Shown: positions 31,844 through 42,355 of the stretch, piece by piece
Numbering within the stretch: the first letter of the stretch is position 1
Layout of the letters: every line of letters starts with the position of its first letter
Source of the DNA: Porodaedalea pini
Lineage: Eukaryota > Basidiomycota > Agaricomycetes > Hymenochaetales > Hymenochaetaceae
Assembly: GCA_002794775.1 (NCBI GenBank)
Contig: NBAY01000004.1
Coordinates: 434,001 to 498,000, forward strand
Length of the DNA: 64,000 nt
Reading direction: 5' to 3'
Program-made: the position numbers and the translations under genes
Notes under the pieces: model-generated
What the model was told of the DNA's origin: nothing
The model's database searches: none
Seen by the model: only the letters and a program-made list of their open reading frames with translations

Positions 31844-33898
31844 TCCGTGGATATTCAGGGTTTTTTTGACAACATCTCCCATTCTCTTCTTCTTAACAAA
31901 CTCATTCTTTCGAAGGTCCATCCTAACTTCATTCACATCCTGGCCGCCTGGCTTACTGATCGCCCAATTTCATTTCACTTCAACAATTTCTTTTCTCATC
32001 CCTTCATCAAACCCAATCGCGGTGTCCCTCAGGGATCCCCTCTATCTCCTCTTATTTCAGTCTTTGCTTCAGCCGACATTATCTCTTCTTATTACAAACA
32101 TTTCGGCCCTCACCGTCCTTTATTCGCATATATGGATGATCATCTCCTTTCTGCCCAGTCGCTCAGTATCCAGACTAATCTGGTACGGTTGCGCAACCAA
32201 TTTTCCTTTCTTTCTTCCCAATTCCAGGCGCTTGGTTTATCGATTGATCCCAACACCATCGAACTTTTACACATCATCCCTCATCCTCAAATTGCTCGCT
32301 TCCATTTTTGATCTTTTCTTTCCAACCAATCTCAGTCTTCCTCACCGTCCCTTTCTCTTCCGGGCAATCTTGTCATTTCACCTTCACAACACATTACATG
32401 GCTGGGGGTCATTTTTTCCTTCGACCTATCGCCCAAACTCCATTTTCAAGCTCACGCAAATAAAGCGCTTTCTACCCTACACCAACGCTCGTTCCTTTTT
32501 AATTCTTCCAATGGAGCATATTTCCAACACGCTCGACTTTTATATTTTGGCCTCATTTGTTCTGTGGCAATCTATGGTGCAGTCCTTTTCCCCAAATCCA
32601 GCTTTATTCCATCTCTTTTACAACCTATTCAGAATCGTTTCTTACATTCTGTTATCCACCATGCTTTAAACCCTTCTATCGCTGAATCTGTTCTTTTGAT
32701 TCCTCCACTCAATGTTTTCATTCGTATGCTGTCCCAACGCTTCTTACTTTCTTATTATTCGCATTCAAACTGCACACCCAATAGAAACAGTTATCTCTAC
32801 GACGCACTCCTTCCACACACTTCCATCCCTAAATCCCCCGCTTACCCCGTTTTCATTCCTGTTCATTCCAGGCTCATACTTACCCCCATTCCGGCTCCTG
32901 ACCAATGCCAGAGAGCCATCTGTTTATTTAATTCATTTTACCTATGTCCACCTCCTTACCAATATTTCATCTTCACAGATGGTTCCATCATCTCAGACGA
33001 CAACGGTGTCGCCAACGGCGGCCATGGTTACATCATCATGCATGATCACAACGAACTAGCTGTCTTTTCTTCAGCAGCGCACTCTCGCTCGAATATATTG
33101 TTCGAGGAGCAGGAAGCGCTCATCGCAGCCATATGCCAGATATCTTCTCTTCTCACGAAATGTTCCACACCTGTGCACATTCACATTGTCACCGATTCGC
33201 TGAATTGCGCAAACCTCATCTTTACCGACGACAACAAGCACGCAGACTTCATTATCCTCTTTCATCGTCTGTGCGGAATATTTCTGGTCCAACACCACCC
33301 TGCGTCACATATCACGGTCCAGTGGCTTCCTTCACATAAGGGAGTCCTGGGCAATTCCAAGGCTGATAAACTAGCCAAAGACGCCGCAACCAACCGAGCT
33401 CGTGAGCCCATTCCAGACTCACTACCAAACCTTACTGCGCAGCTCCAACTCAACCTCCTTCGAGAGTGGAAAGCTCGTCTCGTTAATTTACGGGGCCACC
33501 GATCGATTGCCGAACCATCCTCTTTTATCCTAAACCCAACTCGATTATTTCGCGCATTCCTCAAACTACCTCCTGAGAAGAGGATATCCTGCTTAGTTCA
33601 CAGACGTGCCATGGGCATTTTGCTCAACACACTTGATCTGCATATCTGTAACCCCGAACCACGTTGCCCGGACCCCCTGTGCATCAAGCATGATGTCCGC
33701 CATCTTTTGAATGTCTGTCCCTTTTTCGCTCATATTCGCTATGGTCTTTTTTGTCAACGCATCTTACCTGTTCATTTTCCTGATTGGTTCCGTCCTAATA
33801 ACTTTCTTCTACTACTAAAATTTGCTTACTTCTCATTTCGACGTCCCCCCGATGCCATGCCTATGTTTTCAGAACTTCCCCCTTCATATCACATTTAG
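31839..33898 (+). pseudogene. LINE ORF2, 3' part: reverse transcriptase core, RNase H, Cys-His tail
   Basis: Continuation of ORF2 after the LTR insertion. The RT core has SVDIQGFFDNISHSLLLNKL, GVPQGSPLSPLISVF and the catalytic AYMDDHLL (about 32130). A TGA at 32309-32311 interrupts an otherwise continuous frame. The RNase H domain keeps FIFTDGSIISDD, LFEEQEALIAAI, HIVTDSLNCANLIF and NSKADKLAKDAATN, so its acidic residues are present. A Cys-His cluster (CNPEPRCPDPLC, then HDVRHLLNVC) ends the protein before TAG at 33896-33898. Confidence 0.85.
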
Positions 33899-34145
33899 CA
33901 TTCCATGATATCACCTTTTATCACGTATCACCCAGCTTAGTTCACAATTCTTCGAGCGCTTCGTCCGTTTTCCTTTTTGTTCCATTTGTGTTCATTTCTT
34001 CTGAGCAGTTGGATCTTAATATACAAATGCAACCCCCTACTTTCGACACAGCCATATGCTGACTAAATTCGGACTTTCAATGTTTTTGATGCTTCTTTTT
34101 TCCTTCTTTAGTTGTCACCCACATGCTCCTGCTCCAGCCAGCTCC

Positions 34146-34440
34146 GAAATTTTTGATGGCTCAAAGCGGCAACATTGCAGATCATCACATGATGTCTGCA
34201 CATGGGCACACTCTGTAGGCTCAATCAACTCATTTCCCATATGAAAAAAATTGTAAAAATATGAATAAAATCGCAAAAATTAGGGAAAAATAATTTAATT
34301 AAATCATGCTCTTCTCTCAAAAATTTGATGGCTAAAAGTGGTAATTCCAAAGCAGCAGCATGCAAATCATCTACAATCAATTTTATACTCCTCACATGAA
34401 AAAGTTAGGAAAAATGCTGAAAAAAAAAGTCAGTTAGAAA
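34146..34440. repeat. Degenerate tandem duplication
   Basis: Two related units begin near 34146 and 34319. Both open with AATTTTTGATGGCT or AAATTTGATGGCT, then AAAGCGGCAA or AAAGTGGTAA. Both run through a CAATCAA segment, then CATATGAAAAA or CACATGAAAAA and an A-rich part with TTAGGGAAAAA or TTAGGAAAAA. Spacing is about 173 bases and divergence is high. Confidence 0.5.
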
Positions 34441-35261
34441 AATATTCTGCTATCTTCTCCATGTGTATTATAAAATAAATCTCAGTAGAAAATCAACCAA
34501 TAGGAGTCCATTGAGAGTTACTCTCAGAATATGTAAATCATTGGTCTGGCTCATGCCAGAGTATACATAGCACAACTCAGTATAAGTGCATATAAGCTTT
34601 GGATGAGCTGGGCAGTAAATAGAATGTGAAAAGGGCATGAACTGAACATAATGTGCCAGACTCCATAGGTCTGGAGACTGCCACTGAGTCTCAGACTTGG
34701 ACTCCTCATAATTGTGGTACAGCTACATGGTTGTGTTTCAGAGTTTGTGTCTTGGAATGTCAGACACTCAATACATCAGGGTCAAGTCATGATGTATAGG
34801 AAGTCAGCAACATGTTAGAAGTAGTGAGAATACTCTAGCAGGCCTACACCTATAGTCTTTTATGAATATAATACAAGGTGTCCTAACATAGTATCTATAT
34901 TGTATAAATAACATCCTTTCTATTTTAAATGAAGACATGAGAAGCAGGTATTATGCACTATGTCTCTCCATTGAAGGAGACTTATTCTATCTTCAAGTTC
35001 TCAACAACCAATATTGTACTTAGTGAGGTTTTGTTGTAAATAGAGTGTCATACAATAAAACTTCAGATTGCTTTCAAGCATGTGTATGTGAGATATATCA
35101 TGTGAACTAAGATGAAGCATTGTTCTAAGAGCTTAGACTGATGGCCAGGAAGGAACTTTAAATAGGTATAGCTTTTAGAGTGAGAAATTACATTAATTAA
35201 ATCTGTAGAACCAAAAAAACTCGGATTAAGCAATGCCTAAAAACTCGGATTGATGGCCAGC

Positions 35262-35288
35262 GGAGTTCCCGGCGAAGCCGGGAACTCC
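35262..35288. other. Perfect 12-bp inverted repeat (hairpin)
   Basis: GGAGTTCCCGGC (35262-35273), loop GAA, then GCCGGGAACTCC (35277-35288). It is strongly GC-rich at the edge of an AT-rich block, about 220 bases before the kinase start. It could be a terminator-like fold or the end of an inserted element; no function is shown. Confidence 0.6.
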
Positions 35289-35508
35289 AGGGCTGGTATC
35301 TGTTGATAAGTAGATAGCAGATGCATTATAAATCAAAACACACGTGATCGATCGACGGAACCGCGCGGACATCTGTTTTGGGCGAGTCCAGGCTTGCCAG
35401 CCGTTCAACTGAAGCTCGAGTCAGCCTCAAAGCTCAGTTCAGATATAAACACGGTTGAACACGAAATGGCCTGGCATACATTAATATTCCTCTTGAAGCG
35501 CGACCACG

Positions 35509-38095
35509 ATGTCCGAAAACTCAAGACCCATCACACCTCCGCAATTACCGCGTCGACGGCGGAGGGCGGACCATCCCCGCATGATCGGTCCATGGAAAAT
35601 CGGCAGGACGATTGGCAAGGGCGCGATGGGTCAGTCTCTGCAAAATCATCCTTAATATCAGTCACTTACTTGTTGTAGGTGTTGTGAGGATTGCACGCCA
35701 CTCGAAGACGGGTAAATATGCCGCCATCAAGATCATGTCGAAGATGCAAGTCGTACAGTCCCGTCGTTCGTTGAACAACCTCGAGGATGAAGCCGAACGC
35801 ATACTGCTTGCACTCGAGCGTGAGATCGTTGTCATGAAACTCGTGGATCATCCAAACATCATGAGTCTATACGATGTCTGGGAGACTTCTGGCGAGCTAT
35901 ACCTCATATTGGAGTATGTCGAAGGCGGCGAACTTTTCGACTACATCATAGAACGAGGTCGTCTTTCAGAATCCGAAGCGCTCGACTATTTCCAGCAGCT
36001 CATTGGTGCCATGGACTACTGCCATCGTCTCAACATCGCGCATCGTGATTTGAAACCGGAGAACATCTTACTCGACAAGGACAAGGTCTTAAAGGTGGCC
36101 GACTTTGGGATGGCTGCTTGGCAATGCGGTGATAAACTTCTCCAGACTTCATGTGGAAGCCCGCACTATGCTTCTCCAGAAGTCATTTCCAGCAAGCCGT
36201 ACGACGGAGCGACCTCTGACATCTGGTCCTGCGGCGTCATTCTCTTTGCGCTTCTAGCTGGAAAATTACCTTTCGACGACGAGGACGTCTGTGCTCTGCT
36301 TGAGAAGGTCTCTCTCGGAAAGTTCAACATGCCGACAGACATCGATCCCCGCGCGCAAAATCTTCTTAGGAGAATGCTTGAGAAAGATGTCGCAAAACGT
36401 ATCAAAATCTCAGAGATATTGAAACATCCTTGGTTTACTTCTCAGCCACAACGAAACACACACTGTGATGCTCCTTCCCTAGATGAGATCTCCCGTCCAA
36501 TAACAAAGGCTTCTGATATCGATGTAGACATCTTCGGTAACTTGCGCACTCTGTGGCATAGTGCTCTGGACGAAGACATCGTCGAGGGATTAATCAACGA
36601 AGAGCAGACCTGGGAGAAAGTCGTCTACACTCTTCTGATGAAGTATCGTGCTAAATGCCAAGAAAACTATAGCGAAGAGCTGGAACGTGCCAGGTCACAG
36701 CGGCGAACGGAGAGAAGACAGAAACGTGCGCGGTTGGAGGAGGAAAAGAAAGTGATGGCATCTTCGCCTCTCGATCGACCCCGAACTCCGCCCCCGCACT
36801 CAGCGAGGCCAGATCCGCCGACTCCACGACGCGCTGCAAACCATGGGAACAAGCCTTCACAGTGTCGTCCTGCTGCTCTTCCTCCGCCTCCCGGACAAAG
36901 TGTATTGCGACCCGTCGTTCGGCACCTTGCAGCTAATGACATGACCCCTAATACACCTGGCCAGTCGATTCTAAGCCCATCACTTATGACACCCTCAACA
37001 CTTGCTAGCTCTCCTCTGCCTCCGACTTCGCCGGCATCTCCGATTTGGCAGGTCCTCGATGTTGCACCACCACTTAATGTGCCAGAACTTCATGATGAGC
37101 GTGTACAACGCTACTTGCAGGAAATCATCGATCGCCTCAATACATTGCAGAAACAGCCCGGGGCAATGTCACCTATGTCAGGGAGCAGTTTAACGCCTGT
37201 ACACGATACACCTTCTCTTTTCGTCTCTCAACCGCTTCAAACGCCAGAAGGTTCACATTGGCCTTCGGCGAGCTCGGCAGATGACTCGGACTCAACTTAT
37301 GTACTTGTCTCGCAATCGGAAGGACAAGTCGACACTCGTGGACTGGGGATCTTAGCGGCTCCCCGAAGTACTGGTAAAGAGAATAAGGGTCGTGCGTTAA
37401 AGAAGTCTTCCTTGCGCAAGAGCAGGGATGCTGGCGACCGACTGGCTCTCGCAGATCGTCACGTACAAATCCTGCTTCCTCCGCCTATCGAGCGCGATGA
37501 CGGGAACCATAGACGTCTCTCCTGCGACTCCTATACTTCGCATTCGCCTACCTACTCGATTTCTGAAGGCTCGTCCTTCAGCGTCTCATCCGCCCCGAAA
37601 ATATCTTGGTTCACGAATCTATTCAAGCCTCGACCCGAATCTTTCAGGCTGATGTCTGTAAAAGGCGCCAGTGCGACACGTGAGGAATGTCGGAGGCTTC
37701 TTGCGAGCGCAGGAGTGAATGTCGTGCTGACGCATGCAGAGGATTCCCGTGGAACGTTCCTTCGGTGCCATCTGGACGAGGTTCGCGATCCGGCGGGCGT
37801 GATGGCAGTCGCGAAGGCAGTTAAATTTCGCGTCGAGGTACACAAGGTAGACTCGCGGCAGGCAGCAGAGGTTGAATATGCTGTTGCAATGGATATGGTA
37901 CTGGAGAAGGGCGCATTATCGAGCTTCCGTCTTATTTACCAGCGGTTAAGAAGGGAATGGGATCTCGATGCTGCACATACAGAACATTTTGACACGAACT
38001 ATCGAGAGTCCCCTGATCCTCATTATGGAGCACTGGACGATGATCGGAGGCAGAGATATTCTAATGATATGTACGAAGTGAACGAGCACATGTAG
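35509..38095 (+). CDS. GIN4: Gin4/Nim1-type septin-associated protein kinase
   Basis: Serine/threonine kinase of the Hsl1/Gin4/Kcc4 group, which links septins and morphogenesis to mitotic entry. Exons 35509-35629 and 35679-38095 join in phase (845 residues). The ATG at 35509 puts the Gly loop IGKGAMGVV across the intron. Kinase landmarks: AAIKIM with the ATP-binding Lys, HRDLKPENILLD, VADFGMAAW, SCGSPHYASPEV as activation segment, DIWSCGVILFALLAGKLPFD, ending HPWF at about residue 290. A basic coiled segment (RARSQRRTERRQKRARLEEE) and a long Ser/Pro-rich region follow. The C-terminus (about residues 700-820; RLMSVKGASATREECRRLL, then SFRLIYQRLRREWDL) resembles the KA1-like membrane-binding end of these kinases. 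Assignment to Gin4 rather than Hsl1 or Kcc4 is by general resemblance. Confidence 0.87.
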
Positions 38096-38924
38096 CTCGT
38101 CTCACTATGCTTTTCTAAGCTTTTCTTGTCAACCCTAATATGTATGGCTATGGCCACGAAGCAATATATAGAGACTGACTGCAGTCTGATGAAGTCTGAT
38201 AAAGGTTGAATGCCTATTTCTCACTGGTAAATCGTCGACGTCCCTGGAAGACGGTTATGGACTAAGAAGGACTAAGTAGAACATTAATATGTATTCTTAT
38301 TTTTGACGACCCTGAGCGATAACTTTGACTGAAGAGTCAAGACCGTCCTTGAAAGCATGCGTACATAACGCTTAATGAACGGGACGGATACACACGGCTT
38401 TAATCAAAAGCAGCCAGCGAGTGAACGGGATTTGGTTAACAGCATCAGCGTACGACAGAACTCTGCGACACATTAATATTGATTCATCAGCGTTCACAAG
38501 ATCACTACAGCTGGAAAGGCGATAGGGCAACTAAATGGGTCCGAGAGCACTATTATATATGGTTTCTTGAATCACCATGGAGCTGAAAGGAAGTGAAACG
38601 CTTTCGAAAGTAGCGTGGCATGATGCAGCTCAAACTCCGAAAGTTACGGTACACCATACAGACTCATGGGAGAGATTGAGAATGCATGCCCAAACTCTAG
38701 AAGCTTAACAAGCTTGATGAACACGGAAGAGAGAACATGGAAAAGCAGGAGTCAACACATGTGTCAGAGTTTCGATAGCATTACAAGTTGATGCGGAAGA
38801 AAGGTAATTCAGCGAAGGCTTGAGTTTAATAACGCAGAAAAATCGATATGGGTCCACTCATTTCCCCCAAAAGTAGATAAGTTTCTATTTTCAGAAAAGG
38901 CTAAGTGATCAACCTGCGAAAAAA
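38096..38924. other. Tail-to-tail spacer between the kinase and AP-1 gamma
   Basis: 829 bases between convergent 3' ends. No coding region, RNA gene or repeat is recognised; open frames here are short and without family character. Confidence 0.5.
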
Positions 38925-41900
38925 TCACGATGCACCACTCGTTAGACCTGGCGGGAACCCAGAAAAGTCTACCTGGTCTTGAACCGTACGTCCACCTGTT
39001 GTAAAGGATATGCGTAGACGCAAACGCACATTGCTCTGATATCCATGAGTAAATGGCTTGAACCCTATCGAGATTCGAAAACTCACTCCTACGGGAGCAA
39101 CGACGCGCATTTGCTGTGTCTCTGTTCCACCCGGATTCACACTCGTGTTTGACATAGGTAACATCTGGAGTTGTTGCGTCTTTGAACATATTCGTGAATA
39201 GTTTGTCACTAAGCAATATAAATTCTTTAACTTACCTTAGGCACTGCGGCCTGGAAGTTGATGCCAGTTGCTGGCGTGCTTCCGGTGACTTGGAAACGTG
39301 CCAGAATGTTGACAACCCCAGCTTTCTGTGGCGACACCTGAGGAGTCAGTGTTATCCTCAACTCATTCTTGTCGTACGCTGGGTACGACTGCAAACGTGG
39401 TGCTGACGGCGCCACCGGTTGCGGGGTGGGCGGCGACTGCGATACTGAGCCGAATAAAGAGTTCGATGCAGCCGCCGGAACCGGAGTCGAAGCAGGCGAC
39501 GAGGCTGTAGGAGATGAGTTGAAGAGGCCAAGGATGTCATTGACGGAACTTTTCTGCGGCTGTGAAGGAGTTGGGGTAGAGCCCGTTTGTGACGGTGCTG
39601 ATGGCCCCGAGCCGAATATTTCCGCGAGCAGGTCTTGGCTGTTTTGGACAACCGGAGACTGGATATTAACTGTTGGGCTAGTTGCCGATGCAGTGTCATC
39701 TCCGAGCAGATCAACCTTATAATCTGGTGAGTATGTCGTCAGTAGACATTAATTCTAGGCAAACGTACCTCCTTCGAAGCGGTGGATCCGACAGGCTTGT
39801 TCTCGACAACTGAGCACTCAGTATCAATGTCTCATCCACCGAACAAATGAAGATGTAGACGTACCGATGCCCATTACCGTCGCCTTTAGCTCTGGCGCTG
39901 GCATCCTTTCCAGCACGCCGAACTTTATTTCGCCCAGCTGCAGTAGATTCTCGAACTCCACCGCTCGCTGCTGGATCTCGAGCTCCGGACTAGTTGCGTA
40001 GGAGTCCAATAAAGCGACAATACGCTGTTGCTGGGTAGCGCTAGTCGTAAGCCGACCCGACATTTTCGTCATTGCGGTCAGCACAAACTGGCGAATTAGG
40101 TAATTTGCATAAGGGGAGTCAAGCACCGAAATCAGAAGGTCTACCATGTCGGCGTCGCTCGCCTATGCATGTCGGTCTTTAACGATGTTCCTAATAGATA
40201 TGAAGCACTATTTACCTGTCGAGGCTGTTCCTCGTCAACAATGCCTCCCTCAAGGAGTATCTCGCTGTATTCTCCAAGAACCCAAACGGCTCCTAAAGTC
40301 AAGGATTCTTGTGATATATCTGCCTGCAGAGCCGTGTAAAGTTTGGACGCAGTATATGCCTGCAGCTCAGGTGTGTGTGCGACTAGGCGGATGAACGATG
40401 AGAGGATTTCCTCCCGAACATGATTGCCAGCCTACTCGTGAAGCATACATGAGTTGCAAAGGTAAACGTAATGCATAGCAGGGTACTTACGAGCTTCAAG
40501 ACCCTAAGGAAGGTATCAATGTGCCACCTCTTGTTCGGTGCAAATCGTTCTGCTGCTAGACTAATCTGTGTGGTCATACCCAGTTTGAACTCGGTATCTG
40601 CGACTTCCAAAAATGCCAGTAACTCGCGAATCAGCACGCGCACGTTCTGTTCGTTGATAAGAGCGTATGAGAGCTCGAGGGCGCGCCGACGGATAGAGAT
40701 GTCGCCATCCCTTAGACAGTCAAGAATGATGTTCCGGTGTCGTTGCACGGCATTTGTGTCCATTGAGACGACCTTGTTCAGTGTATTCAGGGCCACGTAT
40801 CTAATAGCAACGCAAGGATGAAGCATAAAATACGGTGCTCGAAGTATAGAAAGCAGCACTGACCGGATATTATTGTCACGATTGCTTAAGAATTTTCCAA
40901 GGATATTGATCGCCATTACGCGAAGACCACTGTCCGCTTCAATCTCCAATACAGTGAGAACAGTCTCATACAGAATCGAGTTGCCGACATTCTTCGTTGA
41001 GTCCGTATTCGTGGCGACCTGAGCAACCCCTTAAACGACGACACGCTGGCGGATGAGTAAAAGAGACAAACCTGCGCCAGAATATCATTCATTGTCTCAC
41101 TCGCCTGCTGGTCACCCTTCCCAAGCAGACGCATAAGGCGGAGTATCTTCACTTGAAGGAATGGGTCCGTGATCCCAGAAACGTCATGTTCTGGGCTATA
41201 TCCTGTCGTAACAAGGGTTTTGAGGTGGCGAACTAGAAGAGGAACAGCCTGCATACATGTATATTGGTCAGCAAACCTATCAGATGCCAAAAAGTGCACG
41301 CACATTGCGGAATTCATTAAGGCAGTTTGGGTCGAGCTGGACCATTTCTGCGATCAGCGTTGCTGCAGCGAGAAGGTTACCGTGGTTGCGATCAGTCAGA
41401 AGGTTCTTTGCTTTTGACACGAAGTGGTCAATAAGGTCGGGCACTTTCTTGACTACACGGAGAGCACAAAGCGCAGCCTAAGGAATCGCGAGTCATGGTT
41501 ACCGTATACCTCATTGCGCAATCCAATAAACCTCACCTTCTTTCGGATATATGTGTTGCTAGATCCGAGCAGCTTTTCTATCTCGTTGGCGAGGTCGCGA
41601 GACATCTCTTCGGACGAGATGTTCGCAAAGGTGCACAAGGCAAGGCCGACAGCATACACGTTGGAGTGGTTCATATCGCTAAGGAAACATATGAGCTTTG
41701 TCTCAAGCTATGATAGAGATTGCAAACGTACTTCTTGAGCGAGTTCGTTACAAGCGTCAGCACCTCCTGATTCTCATCTAACAATAACATGATACCCAGG
41801 TATCCTAAACGCTTGTCCGAGAACCTCGGACTTGCAACAAGCTTCAAACACTCGATCTGGCCGAAATGCGCAGGGTAACCCAGCATGTGGATGTAAAGTA

Positions 41901-42157
41901 GCTTCGCGACATTATTATGACGTGTGTATGAGTCCTCTTCCTTGAACGACGTTCGGATGGCTGCAGATTCCTTCTGAATGAGAGCCCTTTCATCTGCAAG
42001 GGTCTTGTCCACCGTCAGATAGTTACGAGTATATAAGGAGCATCTGGCACATTACTTTGCATGACCTTATGCCCTTGATCAGAGCTGCCGCGCTCGGTCA
42101 ATAAGTCATTTTAACGCGTAGAAACGACAGCATACCTTTGAGGTTGTGATAAACCAT
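38925..42157 (-). CDS. APL4: AP-1 complex subunit gamma (gamma-adaptin)
   Basis: Large subunit of the clathrin adaptor AP-1 at the trans-Golgi and endosomes. The start at 42157 gives [20 protein letters not shown] after splicing of two short introns, then [20 protein letters not shown], a classic opening. The adaptin N-terminal solenoid follows ([74 protein letters not shown]). A Ser/Thr/Pro/Gln-rich hinge lies at about 39420-39720. The gamma ear (GAE) is at the C-terminus: [55 protein letters not shown] and [14 protein letters not shown]. The phase-0 GTGAGT intron near 39040-39090 must be removed to join APVG to SNVRLRLR. The gene has about a dozen introns. Confidence 0.93.
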
Positions 42158-42355
42158 ATTCACTCAATATTACCGAGCAACGACACGCACGTCGTTGATA
42201 CTGTCGATGTTGACGGTGTGCTCAATCGAGCTGTTCGCAGACACCATGAACGGCGCGACTCGGCACGACCCGATTGAGTTGTGTGATCTCGTGAACCCTA
42301 TGCTCAACTTCTAGCATTGTGGTCTCTCTGTTATTCGCTCCGAGTCGCCATCGTC
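42158..42355. promoter_or_regulatory. Divergent promoter between AP-1 gamma and BUD6
   Basis: 198 bases between two divergent starts, so both promoters must overlap here. No recognised operator is seen. Confidence 0.5.

Larger units (their letters stand above)
20790..34060 (+). mobile_element. Decayed LINE (non-LTR retrotransposon) split by an LTR element
   Basis: The element has ORF1 with zinc knuckles, then ORF2 with apurinic-type endonuclease, reverse transcriptase, RNase H and a Cys-His tail. That order fits I/Tad1-like fungal LINEs. The 5' end lies between LIG4 and the ORF1 ATG at 20846; the 3' end lies somewhere after the ORF2 stop at 33898. Both ends given are estimates, and I could not identify a target-site duplication. 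The reading frames carry several stops and at least three frameshifts, so this copy is inactive. At 24855-24859 it was interrupted by a Ty3-type element; removal of that insert and one duplicated TTCTG rejoins the RT frame (SIL, then SVDIQGFFDNI). Confidence 0.85.
33899..35508. other. LINE tail and AT-rich non-coding block
   Basis: Roughly 33899-34060 is the probable LINE 3' end. From about 34060 to 35260 the sequence is clearly AT-rich, unlike the flanking genes, with no supported gene. It contains a degenerate duplicated unit (see 34146-34440) and a GC-rich hairpin at 35262-35288. The last 220 bases would be the kinase promoter. It may be an old non-autonomous or unclassified repeat. Confidence 0.5.
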
